A stretch of 64,000 nt of DNA from Acanthopleura granulata (GCA_016165875.1 JABBOT010000004.1:21668007-21732006), one strand, 5' to 3'. Shown: positions 1 through 37,576, counted from the stretch's first letter. The notes: generated by a model not told the origin, from the sequence alone. Made by a program: numbers and translations.

Positions 1-498
1 GCATGGCCAAAAAGATGTTGTAAAATTGTAATATTCTTCAGCAGACCTTGCTGTTCAAACACCTGGTTAAATTAGTGACTTGAAGAGTTTGACAATGCTG
101 TGATTCTTCAAAATTTCTTATTTTGACATGGTGTATGATTTGTTCTAATGGAAATATTCTGTCTGTAATTCTGTTGTAAGTAATATTCTTGTGAGGTCAT
201 TTAGTTAACTAAACATTATAATTGCAAATCAGCCTATGCATATATTTTGTTAAAAGTATTTAATTCAAATGATAAAATGTTTATTTTTTGTGGTTTTTAA
301 ATAACACTGAAATATGTACAATAATTGAAGTACTAAGCCCAAATGGTTACATGTTCTTTGTTTCCTTGTGCTATTATAGAGAGCACTAAAACCATTTCAA
401 CTACCTGTTACTTCAAGTGGATCTTTATTGTTATTGCTTCAGCAGAAACTTTCTTTTCATGGTTGCTAAGAGTTGATGGTTTTGTGTCTTGTTTCCAG
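1..498 (+). other. Cav1 intron (5' part outside window)
   Basis: AT-rich intronic sequence ahead of the IIIS5 exon. I see no IIIS4 exon here; it must lie upstream. Confidence 0.7.
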
Positions 499-24790
<24,292 letters not shown>

Positions 24791-25953
24791 CGGCACGCTA
24801 TCATTGGTCTGTGTTTAACTGGCCTTCCCTCACATCTAGTAGGAGTGTGCTGTCTGGATGGTGGCTGTGGCATTCTATCAGCATGGATTGTTAAAACAAC
24901 TTGTTGCTGTGTGAACAAATTAACCCTTGCTGGTTTGGCTGGTTGGCATATTGACCAACACTTGTGTTTTTATCAGCATGAAATTCTTCTGATGGCTTGT
25001 TGATGAAAACAACTAACTTTTCCCTGGTTGGTACTGGCCGACTGCACCGCCATCAACTCATTTTTTTCTATGTTTGGGCGTCTGTGCAAATGTTGGTATA
25101 TTTTTATCACAAATACATATACTGTACATAGACTTCACACCTTTGTAAATAATTTAAAACCCATTAACTTCAATGCCCATTGAGGGTTTGTTAGATCTTT
25201 AACCTATAACCTGCCTGCTTACCTGCTATGTGTAAACCTGTGATATCAGTTACCTCTCTTTGTTACCTGATATGTCCACTAGGTGGCTGCATGTGGCCAG
25301 CTGGTTCTGGCTGTATTTATACAAAAGAACCAGAAACAGACGTGTATTTGAGTATTCAGTCTATCTGTCTCCTTTTGCATGAATCTCTGGGGAATTTTCC
25401 ACATTAAACAAGGCTTTTACAGAAATACATGTAGCACATAATTTTGAGTCATTTGAAAAATTTTGTCTTTTATCACATAAAACAGTCTGCAGAGGGTTTT
25501 TTTTTTAATCAAATGGTGTATACATTATAAGCGATTTATTATTAGTACTAAAAAAATTGGCATTTATTTTCTTTTTTTTCTTTTTTTTTTAGTTATGCTT
25601 ATATTTCTGTCTTTAAAGTTGCAGGCATGGAGTGGATTGTAGGGGATATATGTTAAGCTGGGAGAACAGGGTTTTGTGTCTTATTGTAATACAACTGTGT
25701 TGATGCATTGTTAAATTAATTAGAGACTTACAAGTGAACTTAAATTCAATGACCACTTTGTATAAGGGGGAGAAAAAAAAAAGATTTATATATATTATAT
25801 ATAGCAGCAATTACTATAATTGTTAAATAGTAATTTAAAACATTCCCATTGTTTTTCTATTGTCTCTTACAGTTTGTATGTATGAGCAAAATGAATTTCT
25901 TTTCTATCCACTAGTGCCTGACTACCCTGTGAAACTTTCATGAAAAAAAATCA

Positions 25954-25963
25954 AATAAATAAA
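25954..25963 (+). terminator. Candidate poly(A) signal for Cav1
   Basis: Two overlapping AATAAA hexamers (25954-25959 and 25958-25963) about 1.17 kb after the stop codon, followed by an A-rich stretch. The Cav1 3' end may use this or later signals. Confidence 0.4.
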
Positions 25964-28900
25964 GTTAAAAAAAATGAGATCTTAATAAGAATTATCTGAT
26001 ATCTGACTGATGTTTTGAAATGAGATATCAGTGTCAAACGAACGTTTTTGACCACAACCCCCCACCACCCACTCTTCTTACCTGCAAAATAGCATAATGA
26101 TACACACATGTATTTCAATACCATACTCTATTTTCTTCTATCCACAAGAGCCTGTCAGATAAATACCTTGAGACATAATGTTAAATTGTATGAAATAGTT
26201 AGTATCTTGCAAGTGCTTGTAAAGTTGTAATAACTAACATGTATATATATATATATCATGCCTTATGTTGACTATACTGACATTGAGTCTGACAGTAGAG
26301 TGGTCTGGTTGGCAGCCTTGATTCAGTTGTCTGCTGTTTGAAAGGCTATTGGCTTCTCTGCTCTCCCTCACTTGATCTTTGTCTGGGGCCTGTCTCACAA
26401 AGGCAGTTTTGACTTCAACGGTCAAAAACTTAAAAAGTGATTTTAATGTTTTCTTCTTCGACCTTAGAGGTTATGACTTGGAACATGTAGCAAAGATTAT
26501 GTTAGAAAGAAAAATGCGTTTATTTACCTGTAGACATTTGTTCTTATAAAACACACATTACATTGTTATTTTAGGTTACTTTTAAACTTTCATTCTCATA
26601 AAATATGCATTACTTTGAAGTTCTTTACATTGACTTCAGTCAAAACTATCTTTGTAAAAATCGGCTCCTGTGACTAAGGTTTTTCCTGTCTGCATCTGAT
26701 TTTAGCTAGCTTTATACAGCTATTAACCATAATACCTATGCCATTAACCTTTGATAGAATACATAACTGGTTTTAATGAAACTCCCTGGTGAGCTTGTTG
26801 ATGTTGTTATTTCTCAGAGTTATATGGCTCATAGTTTGATCCTATCATCCACATTCCTGGAGCAAATTGACTTGTATGTACAAAATGGACACTTGTCAAC
26901 ATGGTCATCTGTGTTTTTATGTATGAGATTTACTATAAAACCATAAGTTACCAAGTTATCCACCGCTGCAAATGTATTTATTTTGTAACTATTTACTCCT
27001 TCTAATTTTTACACTCTTTTCAGAGAACAGCAAAGTACTTCAGACTAGTGTAAAAGTATTATCCAATTTCTCTTTGATCCTGTTTTTTTTTTCTTATATT
27101 TATTTATTTTGTTTCACTTAAAACAGAATGTTACAGTTTGTGGAATCAAAAAATCACTTGCTCTTCTCTGTGAGTCAGCTGCAGGTGTTCCAAGCAAGTA
27201 TACTAGGTATAACAGAAACAGTTATTGTTTGGCTGATTGTCACAAGTTCTTCTTCCTTTGGGACTAATAGGGGGGACCTTGGAGGTGAAGACTGACTGGG
27301 GGCCAATTTGCCAATTTTGATGTCCCTTTTACCTGCTACGGGTGGTGTGGTCACTGTCCTGCACGCAGCAGATGGTGTTTGAAAGAAGGATGACTTCAGC
27401 CTGAAATTACTCAGCAGTTTTGAGGAGGAAAAAGAACCCAGGTGCCATTTAACAGAAAAGATGGAAGCTTCCTGAGTGTTTACGAATTGATTTTACCCAA
27501 AGCTTTTGTGTTGGACTTCCTATGAAAGTCCTAAAGTGAATGAAGCTTCATTAATGTGATTTCCAGATGACCATGACCATGGATTTTCAAACTCACATTA
27601 AGCAGCCGATGGTATAATGTCTGTTGTGGTGCAAATGTACCAGTAGATTTTCATGATTTCACAAATGAGTGCCCTAACAGTGTAACATTGTCCCATGGTA
27701 ATCTTCAGAGGGAGAATTCACCCTCAGACTTGCTGTTAAGAGTTGTGCAAGGAATCTTGCAGGGGATTGTTGATGAGGCGAATAACCAAATGTTGCAGAG
27801 TTATTAAAAGCTGATTTTCCCAAAGCACATGTTAAATGTGGGCATGCAAGCTGCTTACCTACATGTAGATCCAACTGGAAATGTGGAGTCGCCAGCTATT
27901 TGAGGTTGATTCCGAATTATATGGGATAGCAGAGTCCATTGGAACTGGGGTTTGCCTGTGCATGTGACCTCTAGGAAAAGCTGAAGGAGCTTGGAAATGT
28001 AGGCTACATAAAACCATGTTCTGTGATTGCAGGTATGATGAACAGAATGCCAAAACATAAGTTAAACATTGCTTTGTTGTCCTGAAACTGTAGCTTTGCC
28101 TGTGGTGATAACATCCAGTTGATTCTGCTATTCCACTGGTAAGAAGCCTACCAGTTTTATAGCAAATGACTTACCCTTTTAAAAACTATGTGGAACATCT
28201 GGACTGAAATCTTTTCAGTCTTCATTAACTTGGCTTTGGATGTGCCTCACATACATGTAGATGTTGCCAACTGTTGCGGTTTTCATTGGGTTTATTTTGG
28301 TGTGCTGTATTGTGTGTGGAAGGAAAAAAATCATCCATGAAAGAATTCTTGCCCCTTTCACAAATTATCACTTTCTTACACTTTTTCTTGGCATATTTTT
28401 GTGCCATTATCTGTCAGGTTCTGTTTTATAATAAAACCACATACCAGTTCGACCCTGTTTAAATGCTTCAACAAGTGTGATTAAAGGCTTTCCCTTGTCA
28501 CCTATCATTTATTGGTTCATCTCCACCTTTTTTATTGCTTGATATTTCCCAGAGTTTTAAGAAAGGAATTTTCAGTACTTAAGAACTAGAAACAACAAAT
28601 TTCCCTTAGACAAGTCTTCGCCCTGAAGCTTGATGTGAAGCTGCATGTAGTATTCATGACATGTACTGTACCACAGTTTGACCAGTATCTTCTGACATCA
28701 AATGTCTGAACTTCTCATCTAATATTTACTACAACATGTCTGATTTCCGTGTGAAAGAGATCTATTTTCAGTGTTTTATTTTGAAATCTAACATAGAAAT
28801 TTAAGATTGACTGAAACATGCGAAGAACTTTTCACTGTGGAGAATTTACAGCAATTTTCAAGTTTTTTTGAAATGTGAATAAAGACTGCTGTCACAACAA

Positions 28901-31900
28901 ATTAATTTACAGTGTCATGACAAAAACTTTAAATATTAAGAATCTTCAGTATCTTGTTAACAAGAGTTATTGTGGTCAGTATTACAACATGAAAATGCGA
29001 CTGTTCCTTTTGGCACACTGTTCTATCTTTCCTTAGTTGGTTATACTGAACAATAATAGGGAAAAAAAAAAAAAAACCCACAGGTGATACAAATGCATTT
29101 TTGGCTAGTTCATGTCATTTCGGCAATACCTCAGATCTGTGACATCTGCAGCCATAGATTAGCTTGTTGTTCCAGATATAAATCTGCACAGACAAGTTGT
29201 CAAAATGTTTTTTCCACACCCACCCACCCACCCAAGCTTAGTAACAGTTTAAAAGATACAAACCTGGAGTCTTTCTGCTGGCATTTTTTTTCCAGTTCAA
29301 GCTTGTTACACTTAGAGTGTTACAGATGCTTGATCTTGGTACCAGATTTCTGTTTAAATGCAGTTATATACAAAACTCCATCATTTCCAAACTTCTGCCT
29401 TTGTGTCTGCAAGAATAATATATGAGAAACATTTTACAGATTGAAGTGACATTTATATGCCATGTTAGTTCTGTAAAGGGTGGGCATTCTGCAATTATCA
29501 AAAGTAGAGAGCTGCTAATGCATGATCTGATAATTCTAGACTGGTCCAATAATATTCTTTTAGGAACAACTAATGTAATTCTGTTTGTTTTATTACTATC
29601 TTTAAACAAAAGTACATTATTTTACACCCAATCTTTCTTTCACTTCTCAAGATTATGATGTTTTGTACTTCAAAGGTATTTTGTTCCAACGGTATGGTTG
29701 ATTTGTATTTTCTCCCTTTGAAGCATTTTTATTTGAAATGATCCGTTACCTCATTCCTTTCTTGCCAGCATTCTTTTCAGCATTGATTTCATGAAGATTT
29801 TTGTCCTGGGTTATTGTTGCTAGTGGCATAATCATTCTTTTTTTTTTTTTTTGGAAGTGCATGTAATATGTCATTTTGAATTTGTTTAGATATTTTTAAA
29901 AACTGTGTATGATTTGTATTTTTGTCAATTTCCTTATTTTTTCAAATCATTTGTTTGTTTTGGTTGTTGTTGATTGTTTTTAACATGCAAAAAAGCATTA
30001 TCAACCACAATGCCTTTGCGAATCTCTCCATATGTCAAACTGGAATCCCATCATGATACAGTATACTCACCACAGCTCTTTCATACTCAACCACATTGTT
30101 TTTATCTCCATGACATAAGATTTGTTGTATTATATTGTTTTTGACAAATCCCTGCATCAGCTTCTTGATGGTGGATATATTTAATAGCCTTTTTGTCATT
30201 TGCCTTTAGAGGACTTTTTGTATGAAAAGTCAACTCTGATAGGAGTTGCCTTTGTGTCTGTTATATGATTGAATCATCAGCTTATTGGCTGTTTTGATGA
30301 TTGTGAATATTTCAGTTATCCCGGTCTTGCGTGTGAATTCCGCGCAGATTTTAAATCACATAATATCAAGTACTTGCTTTCCCTTGGTGACAAGAGTATC
30401 ATTTGCACATGTAATGTTTCACAAGTTTTACATTTTTAATGATTATTTCACACCAGGGAACTTAAGTAAAATTAGCTTGGTTTGTTTAGATAAAGCAGAC
30501 AAGCACATATATAACATCTGATCTTGTTTACAAATTTCCTGTATCCTTGATGGTAATTTAACTTATGTCAGCACGATTTTAAATCAATGCACAGTTCATG
30601 TGTTCACTTCGGCACAAGTGCATATTTGTACAAAAATATCACTGGGTTTAGCATTCTGTTTGCATAAATTTTGTCAAGTTTATATGTCTGCCAGTTGTTT
30701 GGGATAGACACTTTTGCTGTGTTGAAAATATATAAAAAAAAGTTCACATAGTTCTGTGCTATAAAACTTGTGGATACCTGTACATGGTATAGGAAATTCT
30801 TTTAAATTATCCAGAGAATGTAGCCTGTCGATAAAGAATCAGTTATTTAGTGAATGTTTCGACTGTACAGATTGTTAGCATTCTCTTTGTTAAAACTGTG
30901 TTGATGTGTGAGGTATTAACGGGAGTGTAGAATGGGAAACAGGGGCATGGTTTTGTGCTGGACAAATGCTCGCTTGATAGTGTTTCTGAATCTAATTACC
31001 TGGATAGGTTTACCAAAGACTTTATAGTAAATCAGTTCTGATACCAGTTAAAATTATCTTCTTTTTTTCCTAATCATTACTGAAATCCTTAAACTTAAGA
31101 TTTTTTTTTCTTGGAAAATCTGAGTTTTACTTACAGGCTGGAAGTGGGATCTGGTAACAGATGTTAGAATCAAATTGTTTACTCTGAGCATTCGTAGATA
31201 CTAATAGCTGTATTTTAACTCGACTCACAGACATAGATACTGTAAACCCAGTAGTCATGTTGTATTCTTATTCCCTTCATCTGTAATCAGAATTGAGACT
31301 AAATAAAGTTGATATCATTGCTTTATTTCATTGTTTTTCAAACCACTGCAGTTGTTGCAACCCTACAAATAAGCACAGGGCATATTTGATGTACCTAATT
31401 AAATGTAGAAATTCCTCATTAAAAGGTAACAACATGGACATTACGATGTGCTTGTACTTTGACTTGTGTTCAGCTTTTGGACTATTCTATTTGCATAAAG
31501 CTACTGAATGCATATGTACAGTTCAGTTGAAACAGGTGCAATTTTGCCAGGAGTGTTCACATGTGCAATAAATTACCCATATCATACCATTTGTACACTG
31601 CCCTTTTTTTCGTGTTTGTTCATGTTTTTCTAGTAGTTAACATAAGTCGCTCCTGCTGCTGGAATACAGTGAACAGCTTCTTTCAGTAATTGTTAGTTGT
31701 CAGAACAAAATTTTGTAAAGTTTTAAGTGTAGATCACTGATTTAGAGCCTTAGCTGGTAAACTTGTCACACTTGGTGCTGCAAGCATGTGTTGAAGCTGT
31801 AATGTGTTTGACTCATTGTTCCTGGGAAGTCACCAGGACAAGACTTGGAAAAGTGGGGTGAATGTAAAAGGGTGGTATGAAAGCACTATCTATCTCCAGG

Positions 31901-31909
31901 CAGGAGGAA

Positions 31910-32130
31910 ATTTCCTGTAGTCTAGAGGGAGAAGTGTGGGCTTGAAATCCAGAGATTGCTGGTTCAAATCCCCATCTGGTAAGCCCCATCACATGATAAA
32001 TTTCTATAGGTGAAGTCACCTAAATATCTCTGGCCCTATAGGGGAGGCACAAGATAGTGCCAGTGTGAAGCAGGGCCTCAACCACTGTAACATTAAGAAC
32101 AAATGGTAACATGATGTATGTTGTTTCTGA
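31910..32130 (+). mobile_element. Possible tRNA-derived SINE, third type
   Basis: TAGTCTAGAGG (A-box-like, 31919) and GGTTCAAATCC (B box, 31971) lie about 50 bp apart, as in a tRNA promoter, but the sequence does not fold as a clean tRNA. Single copy in this window, so the boundaries are guesses. Confidence 0.45.
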
Positions 32131-32140
32131 TTTCTGATAC

Positions 32141-32384
32141 TTTATTTATTTCATTGGTGTTTTACGTCGTACTCAAGAATATTTTACTTACACAACGATG
32201 ACCAGCATTTTTGTGAGAGGAAACCCACAACCATCCACAGGTTGCTGGCAGACCTTCCCACGTATGGCTGGAGAGGAAGCCAGCATAAGCTGTACGTGAA
32301 CTCACAGCGACCGAATTGATGGGAGGCTTCTGGGTCATCACGCTGCACTAGGGGGTTAATCAACTGTGCCTCAGAGGCCCCCAT
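32141..32384 (-). mobile_element. tRNA-derived SINE, family 2, minus orientation
   Basis: Read on the plus strand it begins TTTATTTATTTCATTGGTGT (the SINE tail) and contains CAGGTTGCTGGCAGACCTTC and GAGAGGAAGCCAGCATAAGC. It ends with a degenerate tRNA-like head (GTGCCTCAGAGGCCCCC). The body matches copies at 32935-33162, 50746-50990 and 56231-56376. Confidence 0.78.
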
Positions 32385-32934
32385 TGTTTCTAATGTGACA
32401 TTATGTTGAGCTGGGAAAGAACCATTCGACATCAACAAGACGTCCTCAAAGTCCTACAGCCAGGTGCTTTACACTCCCCACTGATTTTGGGGAAAATCCT
32501 GGTAAACGCATGCTTTGCGGATGGTATGAATGTTATACAGATTATAAAATCTTGGCACGGGAATCTCTGAACATTTATATATGCATTAGCCATATGTTCA
32601 TCTCCATTATTTTGATATACATATATTACAGGATACCACTGGTCAACACCTGCCTAACACGACTCGCATTATGTCACTGGATACACATTGTGGTGATGTG
32701 GGCCAGGAGTCCAGTGGATTGGTACTGGAGTCATTGAAAAGTGCCTGTCTCATGAACATCTTTGTTGTCATTTTCAGGTGTCATAACAAGCAAATCAACA
32801 CTAGCATAAAGTGGTTCAAAGTTGGACAAATTCAGTCTCCAGCTGTCATGTTTTAATGCATACTCTTACATATGGGAAACTCTACAAGGCATATCAGTGT
32901 CACTGCTGCAAGTTTTGGGCCTATGTGGCCAATG

Positions 32935-33162
32935 TAGTTAGTGTGCAAGAGCAGCACAATGACCCAGGAGCATCTCACAAGTGCGGTTTCTTCGAGCTCA
33001 AGCCCAACTCATGCCAGCTTATTCTACAGTCTGCCAGCTACCTGCAGATAGCCATGGGTTTCAGCCTGGCTCTGCCCGGTTTTCTCCCGCTGGAATGTTG
33101 GCCACCATCAAACAAGTGAATTATTCTTGAATACAGCATAAAAAACCAATCAAATAAATAAC
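32935..33162 (+). mobile_element. tRNA-derived SINE, family 2, plus orientation
   Basis: Contains AATGACCCAGGAGCATCTCA, a B-box-like GAGCTCAAGCCCA and GCCAGCTACCTGCAGATAGC. The tail ACCAATCAAATAAATAA is the reverse complement of the start of the 32141 copy. The two copies form an inverted pair about 0.55 kb apart. Confidence 0.75.
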
Positions 33163-33932
33163 TATGGAAGTTTGCCTTTTCTAACCATTAGCATCAGACT
33201 TGGTCTCAAATTCCCAGAGTGAACCAATAATCAGTATTCATCAATAAAAAGTTCTTTAGGTAACCTTAGCATTGTTGAAGATTTGTACACATATACAAAC
33301 TTTGCTAGTGGTGGCACAGATGCAGAGCAAGAACAGAAACTTGTTCCTGGATTATCTCCCTTGTATACATTGTTCCATGCACTTCAGGAAGGTGCCTTCA
33401 AATCTTACAGACAGAGATGGAATTGTCCCACTTCAACCAGTTTCAGGCTAATGTTACTTATTAGTGATGACACAAGCAGACACCTTCCTGGAATTAACAG
33501 CTAAGACATTTTTACTGGCTCTACCATAGAAAAATTCATTGGAGGCAGCATGCAAAGTACATACAAGTACACATTTCAGATGGATGAGGTTCTGTTGGCA
33601 AAACATCTACACGCAGTTGCATCATGTTCCAATCAGAAGATAGGCTTTTTGACATGATTGTTAATAAACTGGACAAAAGGAATGAAATATGTAGCAATGC
33701 TTTGATATACAAGATAGTGCACAAGTATCAGAGCATGAAATGAAAGGGTGTACTTAGGCTGAGTAATAACTACAGTTGCTAGTTAATTTTCTGAAGCAGC
33801 CAGATTCTCCACTGTTCAGAAATATCTAAATAAAATACAATTTCCTCAGACCATGTTAAGATGTGCAAAATTTTTAGGAAGTGGGCAAAAAACACACAAA
33901 AAATTATTCAGCAATCAGTTTCACAAAAACAA

Positions 33933-33938
33933 TTTATT
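33933..33938 (-). terminator. Candidate poly(A) signal for NDUFA12
   Basis: TTTATT on the plus strand reads AATAAA on the gene strand, 177 bp past the stop codon. Confidence 0.5.
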
Positions 33939-34114
33939 AATGTATGTACAAAGTTTCAAATTTGAAATGGTTCACATATACAACTGACCTAAATGGAATC
34001 AAGTTCCTGTGCCAGAATATAAAGCACTCTTAACAGCAACAGCCATATTCTTCATCTCCAAGTTTTATGCAGGTAACTCTAATCAGGCTCACAAAACAGT
34101 TATTTAACATTCCA

Positions 34115-34292
34115 CTAGGATTGACTTGACCGTGGAGGCACCCAGCTCTCAATCTTGGGCCTTGTTGTGCTGTAGGGTACGTATTCATCTGCAGTTCCTG
34201 ACAGATTATCCTGATGATCAATCATCCACTTCCTGGTGACAGGGGCTACTTTTGTGGGTGGCTCATCTCCAATGTATTGAAGCCAGCGATGC
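34115..34292 (-). CDS. NDUFA12: NDUFA12 exon 4 (terminal)
   Basis: Acceptor CATGCAG, stop TAG at 34117-34115. Encodes HRWLQYIGDEPPTK through VPYSTTRPKIESWVPP and a short tail. Intron 34293-35153 before it shows nothing recognisable. Confidence 0.95.
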
Positions 34293-37278
34293 CTGCATGA
34301 GAAACCACAAATATATATGTCGCTTACAATAATAATATGCACACATCTGTTTCCGATTGAACTGCAACTCAGATATGACAGCTTTTCAATGAAACCATTA
34401 CCATTAATAATCAATCAATGGTTAAAAAGAATGATATGGGTAACCACCAACAGAAGGAGGCTGCCAAAGTCATACTGGTACATTTACATGTGAAATACAC
34501 ACTTTGGTTCAAGCTCTGATGGTAAGTGAGAGCAACAGCATCAGCATGATTTACACTGAAAAAGCATAATCAAAACTTGTGCAGTCAATCACTACAATAC
34601 ACAAGGAAATCAAGGGGAAGAATATATGTCTCAACTACTGCTACTGTGTGTCAAAAGACAGTCCCAGGGTTATGCCGACATCACAAGTACTGCCATGTAG
34701 TCTGTTTATATGCTACAATCATGTTTAACTTCTAAAAATTAAATCCACAGGACTAAGATGTAAGACTTAAGTCATTTCCTGGGTCTTCTTATCTTCATCA
34801 ACCAATGTTCTTATTGGATTATACGAGCAATCTTGTTTTGATTGTCATACCTATTCAAAAGGTGACAATTAAAAGAGCACTTTGTAGCTGATGGCAAGGG
34901 AAATACCAAGGTTGTGCTCTTAGCAGAACATGCCCACCCTCTTGCCAATATGCCTCAAGTACAATATGATATTTCACTTTCCTGTTTGAACTGGATTTAC
35001 CAGCTCAGCGAGATTTTCTTCTCTCGGTGAAGGATCGTCCACAACGTACATACACTCAAATTCCAAATTAATTCCCCCACCTTGTATGCTTGTAGACACC
35101 CCCTTCACCTTATGAACCTACGTACTTTAGGGACGGCTCCTCAGTATCCTTACCATTCTGGTGGAATCATGCTGCCATCATAATCCATACCAGCTGAATC
35201 TTTGTATATAACCCAACGACTTCTCCCTTGAAAAAAAAGGAATGTAAGACAAATGTTTTAAAAGCATAGAGATGAAAGTTGATTTTTAAAAACAGACTGT
35301 AGTGTGCTCTAATTTACCAGAAATAATAAATACAATACACAACTTATTTCGATCAAAGCATTAAGTTAAATATTCACATAGAAATACTTACCGACAAAAT
35401 AATACTTGTTTTGATAATATTTATTTCCATATTTGTCTTCACCTACTAAGTCTCCCCATTTCAGTTCGTCAGTCCTAAAAGAAAATTTGGAAACTTTTAT
35501 CGTCCTATATCTCTGAAACTATACATATATCTCTTTCACAGTAAATTTAAACTCAATACATATAAGTACTTTCACAAAGCATTTACCAACAACATGGGTT
35601 CTGATAAATAAAAGAAGTAATTAATAAGAACAAAGGGCATTCGCAATGGAACATCTCCATACTATTGCCCGTTACATGTATGCCAATCCTGAACTTATAT
35701 TAATACTGTTCTCAGACACCAATGTCCAACACATGACATTACTATGCTTGTACTCAGTGTACTATACATGAACTAAAAGTCGATTCCACTTGTATCCACA
35801 GCCAATGGCTATATAAGCAATACATTTAAGCTTATTTCCATAACTGCCAGGTGTAGAGCTGCTGCAGAAGAAATATCATTCTTTCCATGCTGGATTAAAT
35901 ACATAATTTAAAGTTTATGACAACATGCAGTGTTCACATCAATGGGCAGTACCTTCCAATCTTAAGACAGATTAGTCCATCTAGATGCGTGCTATTTTAA
36001 AATTCTGATATTCATCACAACGGTGACACAGGCCATCACACGAACTCAAAAAAATCACAAAAGATTTCTGCAAATAAAGTTGATGTCAACTCTTTTGCCC
36101 ATTTGTATGTCATTTTCTGGTTGAATCTTGAAAGCTATTTTCTTAATTTTACTATCCTTACCAATGAAACTAATTACCTCCATGCCTTGTGGTCACATTA
36201 ACTGTGAGAACTCTGAATGTACCAAGCAGCTCAACCATGGCAGCCATGTGTAAAGTCAAATAGCCTACCTCACTGAGAGCAATTACATCCATTTCAAGTT
36301 CGTGGCCATTTTATAACAGCATGGTGATGGACTCAGTGTGTCAATGAATATTAGAATCCAGATGGACTAAAGATTGCCAAGTATATACATGACGTTTATT
36401 TGCACACTACAATGCCATGGTTACATCCACTCCATAGCCCGTGACAGTTTAATGCTTACCCTCACACTGCCTATGTCCATCTAACACATGGCTCTCTTGC
36501 TGCCTCCAATGTCTTCTATAACATAATAAATGTCTGGCCTGCTAACATTTAACAGACATGGCATCTATGCAGAAAAGGTACAGCAGGCCATGAATGAATC
36601 ACAGCCTCTCAATTCCGTATCACCAGTCTTGCCTGCCATGTTTACTCGTCAAGTCAAACGTTCACTTATTCGATTCTGGACGTAAGAGTTGAGCCATCAT
36701 GGGGTGTGGACTGGATATGGCAATTACGTTGTACTGTATGTGCTTGAACGCCATGTATATACTTGGTAAGACTAGAGATAGACTGTAAAATGGCTTTGTG
36801 TCAAGTTAGAACTATGAAAATATGAAGTCACATAAACTAGTAGCCCATACAGGTCATAGGTAGACAAACACTGAACGTAAAACTAACAATGCCAGTTGGG
36901 CAAATTTAACAACACAGTCTCTGACACGACATTAAGCCGTGCAGCTTCTTTGGACATTAGTGAAGGGAATTGTTATGCCGTAGAAAAGAACCTGTATTCA
37001 TGTAAACGAAATTACTTGTTGATGATGTATTCGTGCTTGTCAAGTTGTGTTACTCATAAATTTATCTAAATTCTAATGCATTTTATGTGCATCTCAACAG
37101 ATGTTACAACAACAACATTAACAACAAATAACTGTAAACGTAACTTTATCTTTAAAAAAATACACTTTAGCACACAATTATACTGTTACCTGTATATCTG
37201 AAGCAAAGAGCCTCTCACTCCTCCATTCTGTTGGATAATTTTTCTGAAGTTTCGTACCTTCTCCAAATACTTTGACAT
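34115..37278 (-). CDS. NDUFA12: NADH dehydrogenase [ubiquinone] 1 alpha subcomplex subunit 12 (complete, 4 exons)
   Basis: Accessory subunit of mitochondrial respiratory complex I, located on the matrix side where the N and Q modules join. Coding exons on the minus strand: 37278-37190, 35474-35392, 35226-35154 and 34292-34115. They sum to 423 nt, or 140 aa, close to the usual ~145 aa. Conserved stretches in order: GGVRGSLLQIYRTD, LVGEDKYGNKYY, GRSRWVIYKD, DGSMIPPEWHRWL, DEPPTK and EYVPYSTTRPKIESWVPP, the family signature. The ATG at 37278 was chosen because the peptide from it (MSKYLEKVRNFRKIIQQNGG) aligns with the start of known NDUFA12. The gene starts 290 bp from ASZ1 in divergent orientation. 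Confidence 0.96.
35154..35226 (-). CDS. NDUFA12: NDUFA12 exon 3
   Basis: Acceptor TTTCAAG, donor GAATG|GTAAGG, phase 1 to 2. Encodes RSRWVIYKDSAGMDYDGSMI and PPE. Confidence 0.94.
35392..35474 (-). CDS. NDUFA12: NDUFA12 exon 2
   Basis: Acceptor CTTTTAG, donor GTCG|GTAAGT. Encodes TDELKWGDLVGEDKYGNKYY and QNKYYFV. It is preceded by intron 35475-37189 (1.7 kb), in which I see no other feature. Confidence 0.95.
37190..37278 (-). CDS. NDUFA12: NDUFA12 exon 1
   Basis: Begins at ATG 37278, 29 codons plus two bases; donor AG|GTAACA. Encodes MSKYLEKVRNFRKIIQQNGG and VRGSLLQIY. Confidence 0.93.
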
Positions 37279-37568
37279 GTTGCGAGTTTGACCGAATCGT
37301 CAACTGTCGAGTCGTGGAGAAGACAAGGACGAGGAGGGAGGTTACTAGTTCTGGGCCCGTCACTGCTGGAACTGTTAGTGAATGAGCGACCGTATACTTC
37401 CGGTATACGGCATCCTTTAAGAAAGATGGATAACGCAGATTCATAAATGCAACACATTTTTATGCACATTTATAACTTGAAATGTGATATTATCAAATAT
37501 AAATATCCTAAACCATGGAGCCGAGAAATGACCAATCATAATTCACCAAAACATTAATACCAAACAAG
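37279..37568. promoter_or_regulatory. Divergent promoter region, NDUFA12 (minus) / ASZ1 (plus)
   Basis: Only 290 bp separate the two start codons. The NDUFA12 side (37300-37410) is GC-richer and carries CCGTATAC-TTCCG-GTATACGG (37390-37410), an 8-bp-armed palindrome enclosing ACTTCCGG (37396-37403), the reverse of the ETS/GABP consensus CCGGAAGT. A CCAAT box lies at 37532-37536 on the ASZ1 side. I see no convincing TATA box for either gene. Confidence 0.65.
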
Positions 37569-37576
37569 ATGGCGTT
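37565..37576 (+). promoter_or_regulatory. TISU/YY1-like element over the ASZ1 start codon
   Basis: CAAGATGGCGTT matches 10 of 12 positions of TISU (SAASATGGCGGC), with the YY1 core AAGATGGCG in phase with the ATG. In animals TISU both drives transcription and starts translation from very short 5' UTRs. Confidence 0.5.

Larger units (their letters stand above)
24791..33932. other. Cav1 3' UTR and intergenic region to NDUFA12
   Basis: 9.1 kb, mostly AT-rich. It holds poly(A)-like hexamers (e.g. 25954 and near 31565), homopolymer tracts (T runs near 25570 and 29840, A run near 29061) and the SINE-like elements at 31910-32130, 32141-32384 and 32935-33162. No gene supported on either strand. Confidence 0.6.

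Noticed and set aside
31919..31985. Genuine tRNA gene with A and B boxes
   Set aside because: The boxes are present but stems do not pair cleanly and the sequence continues into a SINE-like body.
33283..33504. 73-codon plus-strand frame upstream of the NDUFA12 3' end
   Set aside because: No family resemblance, splice context or conserved motif; treated as chance.
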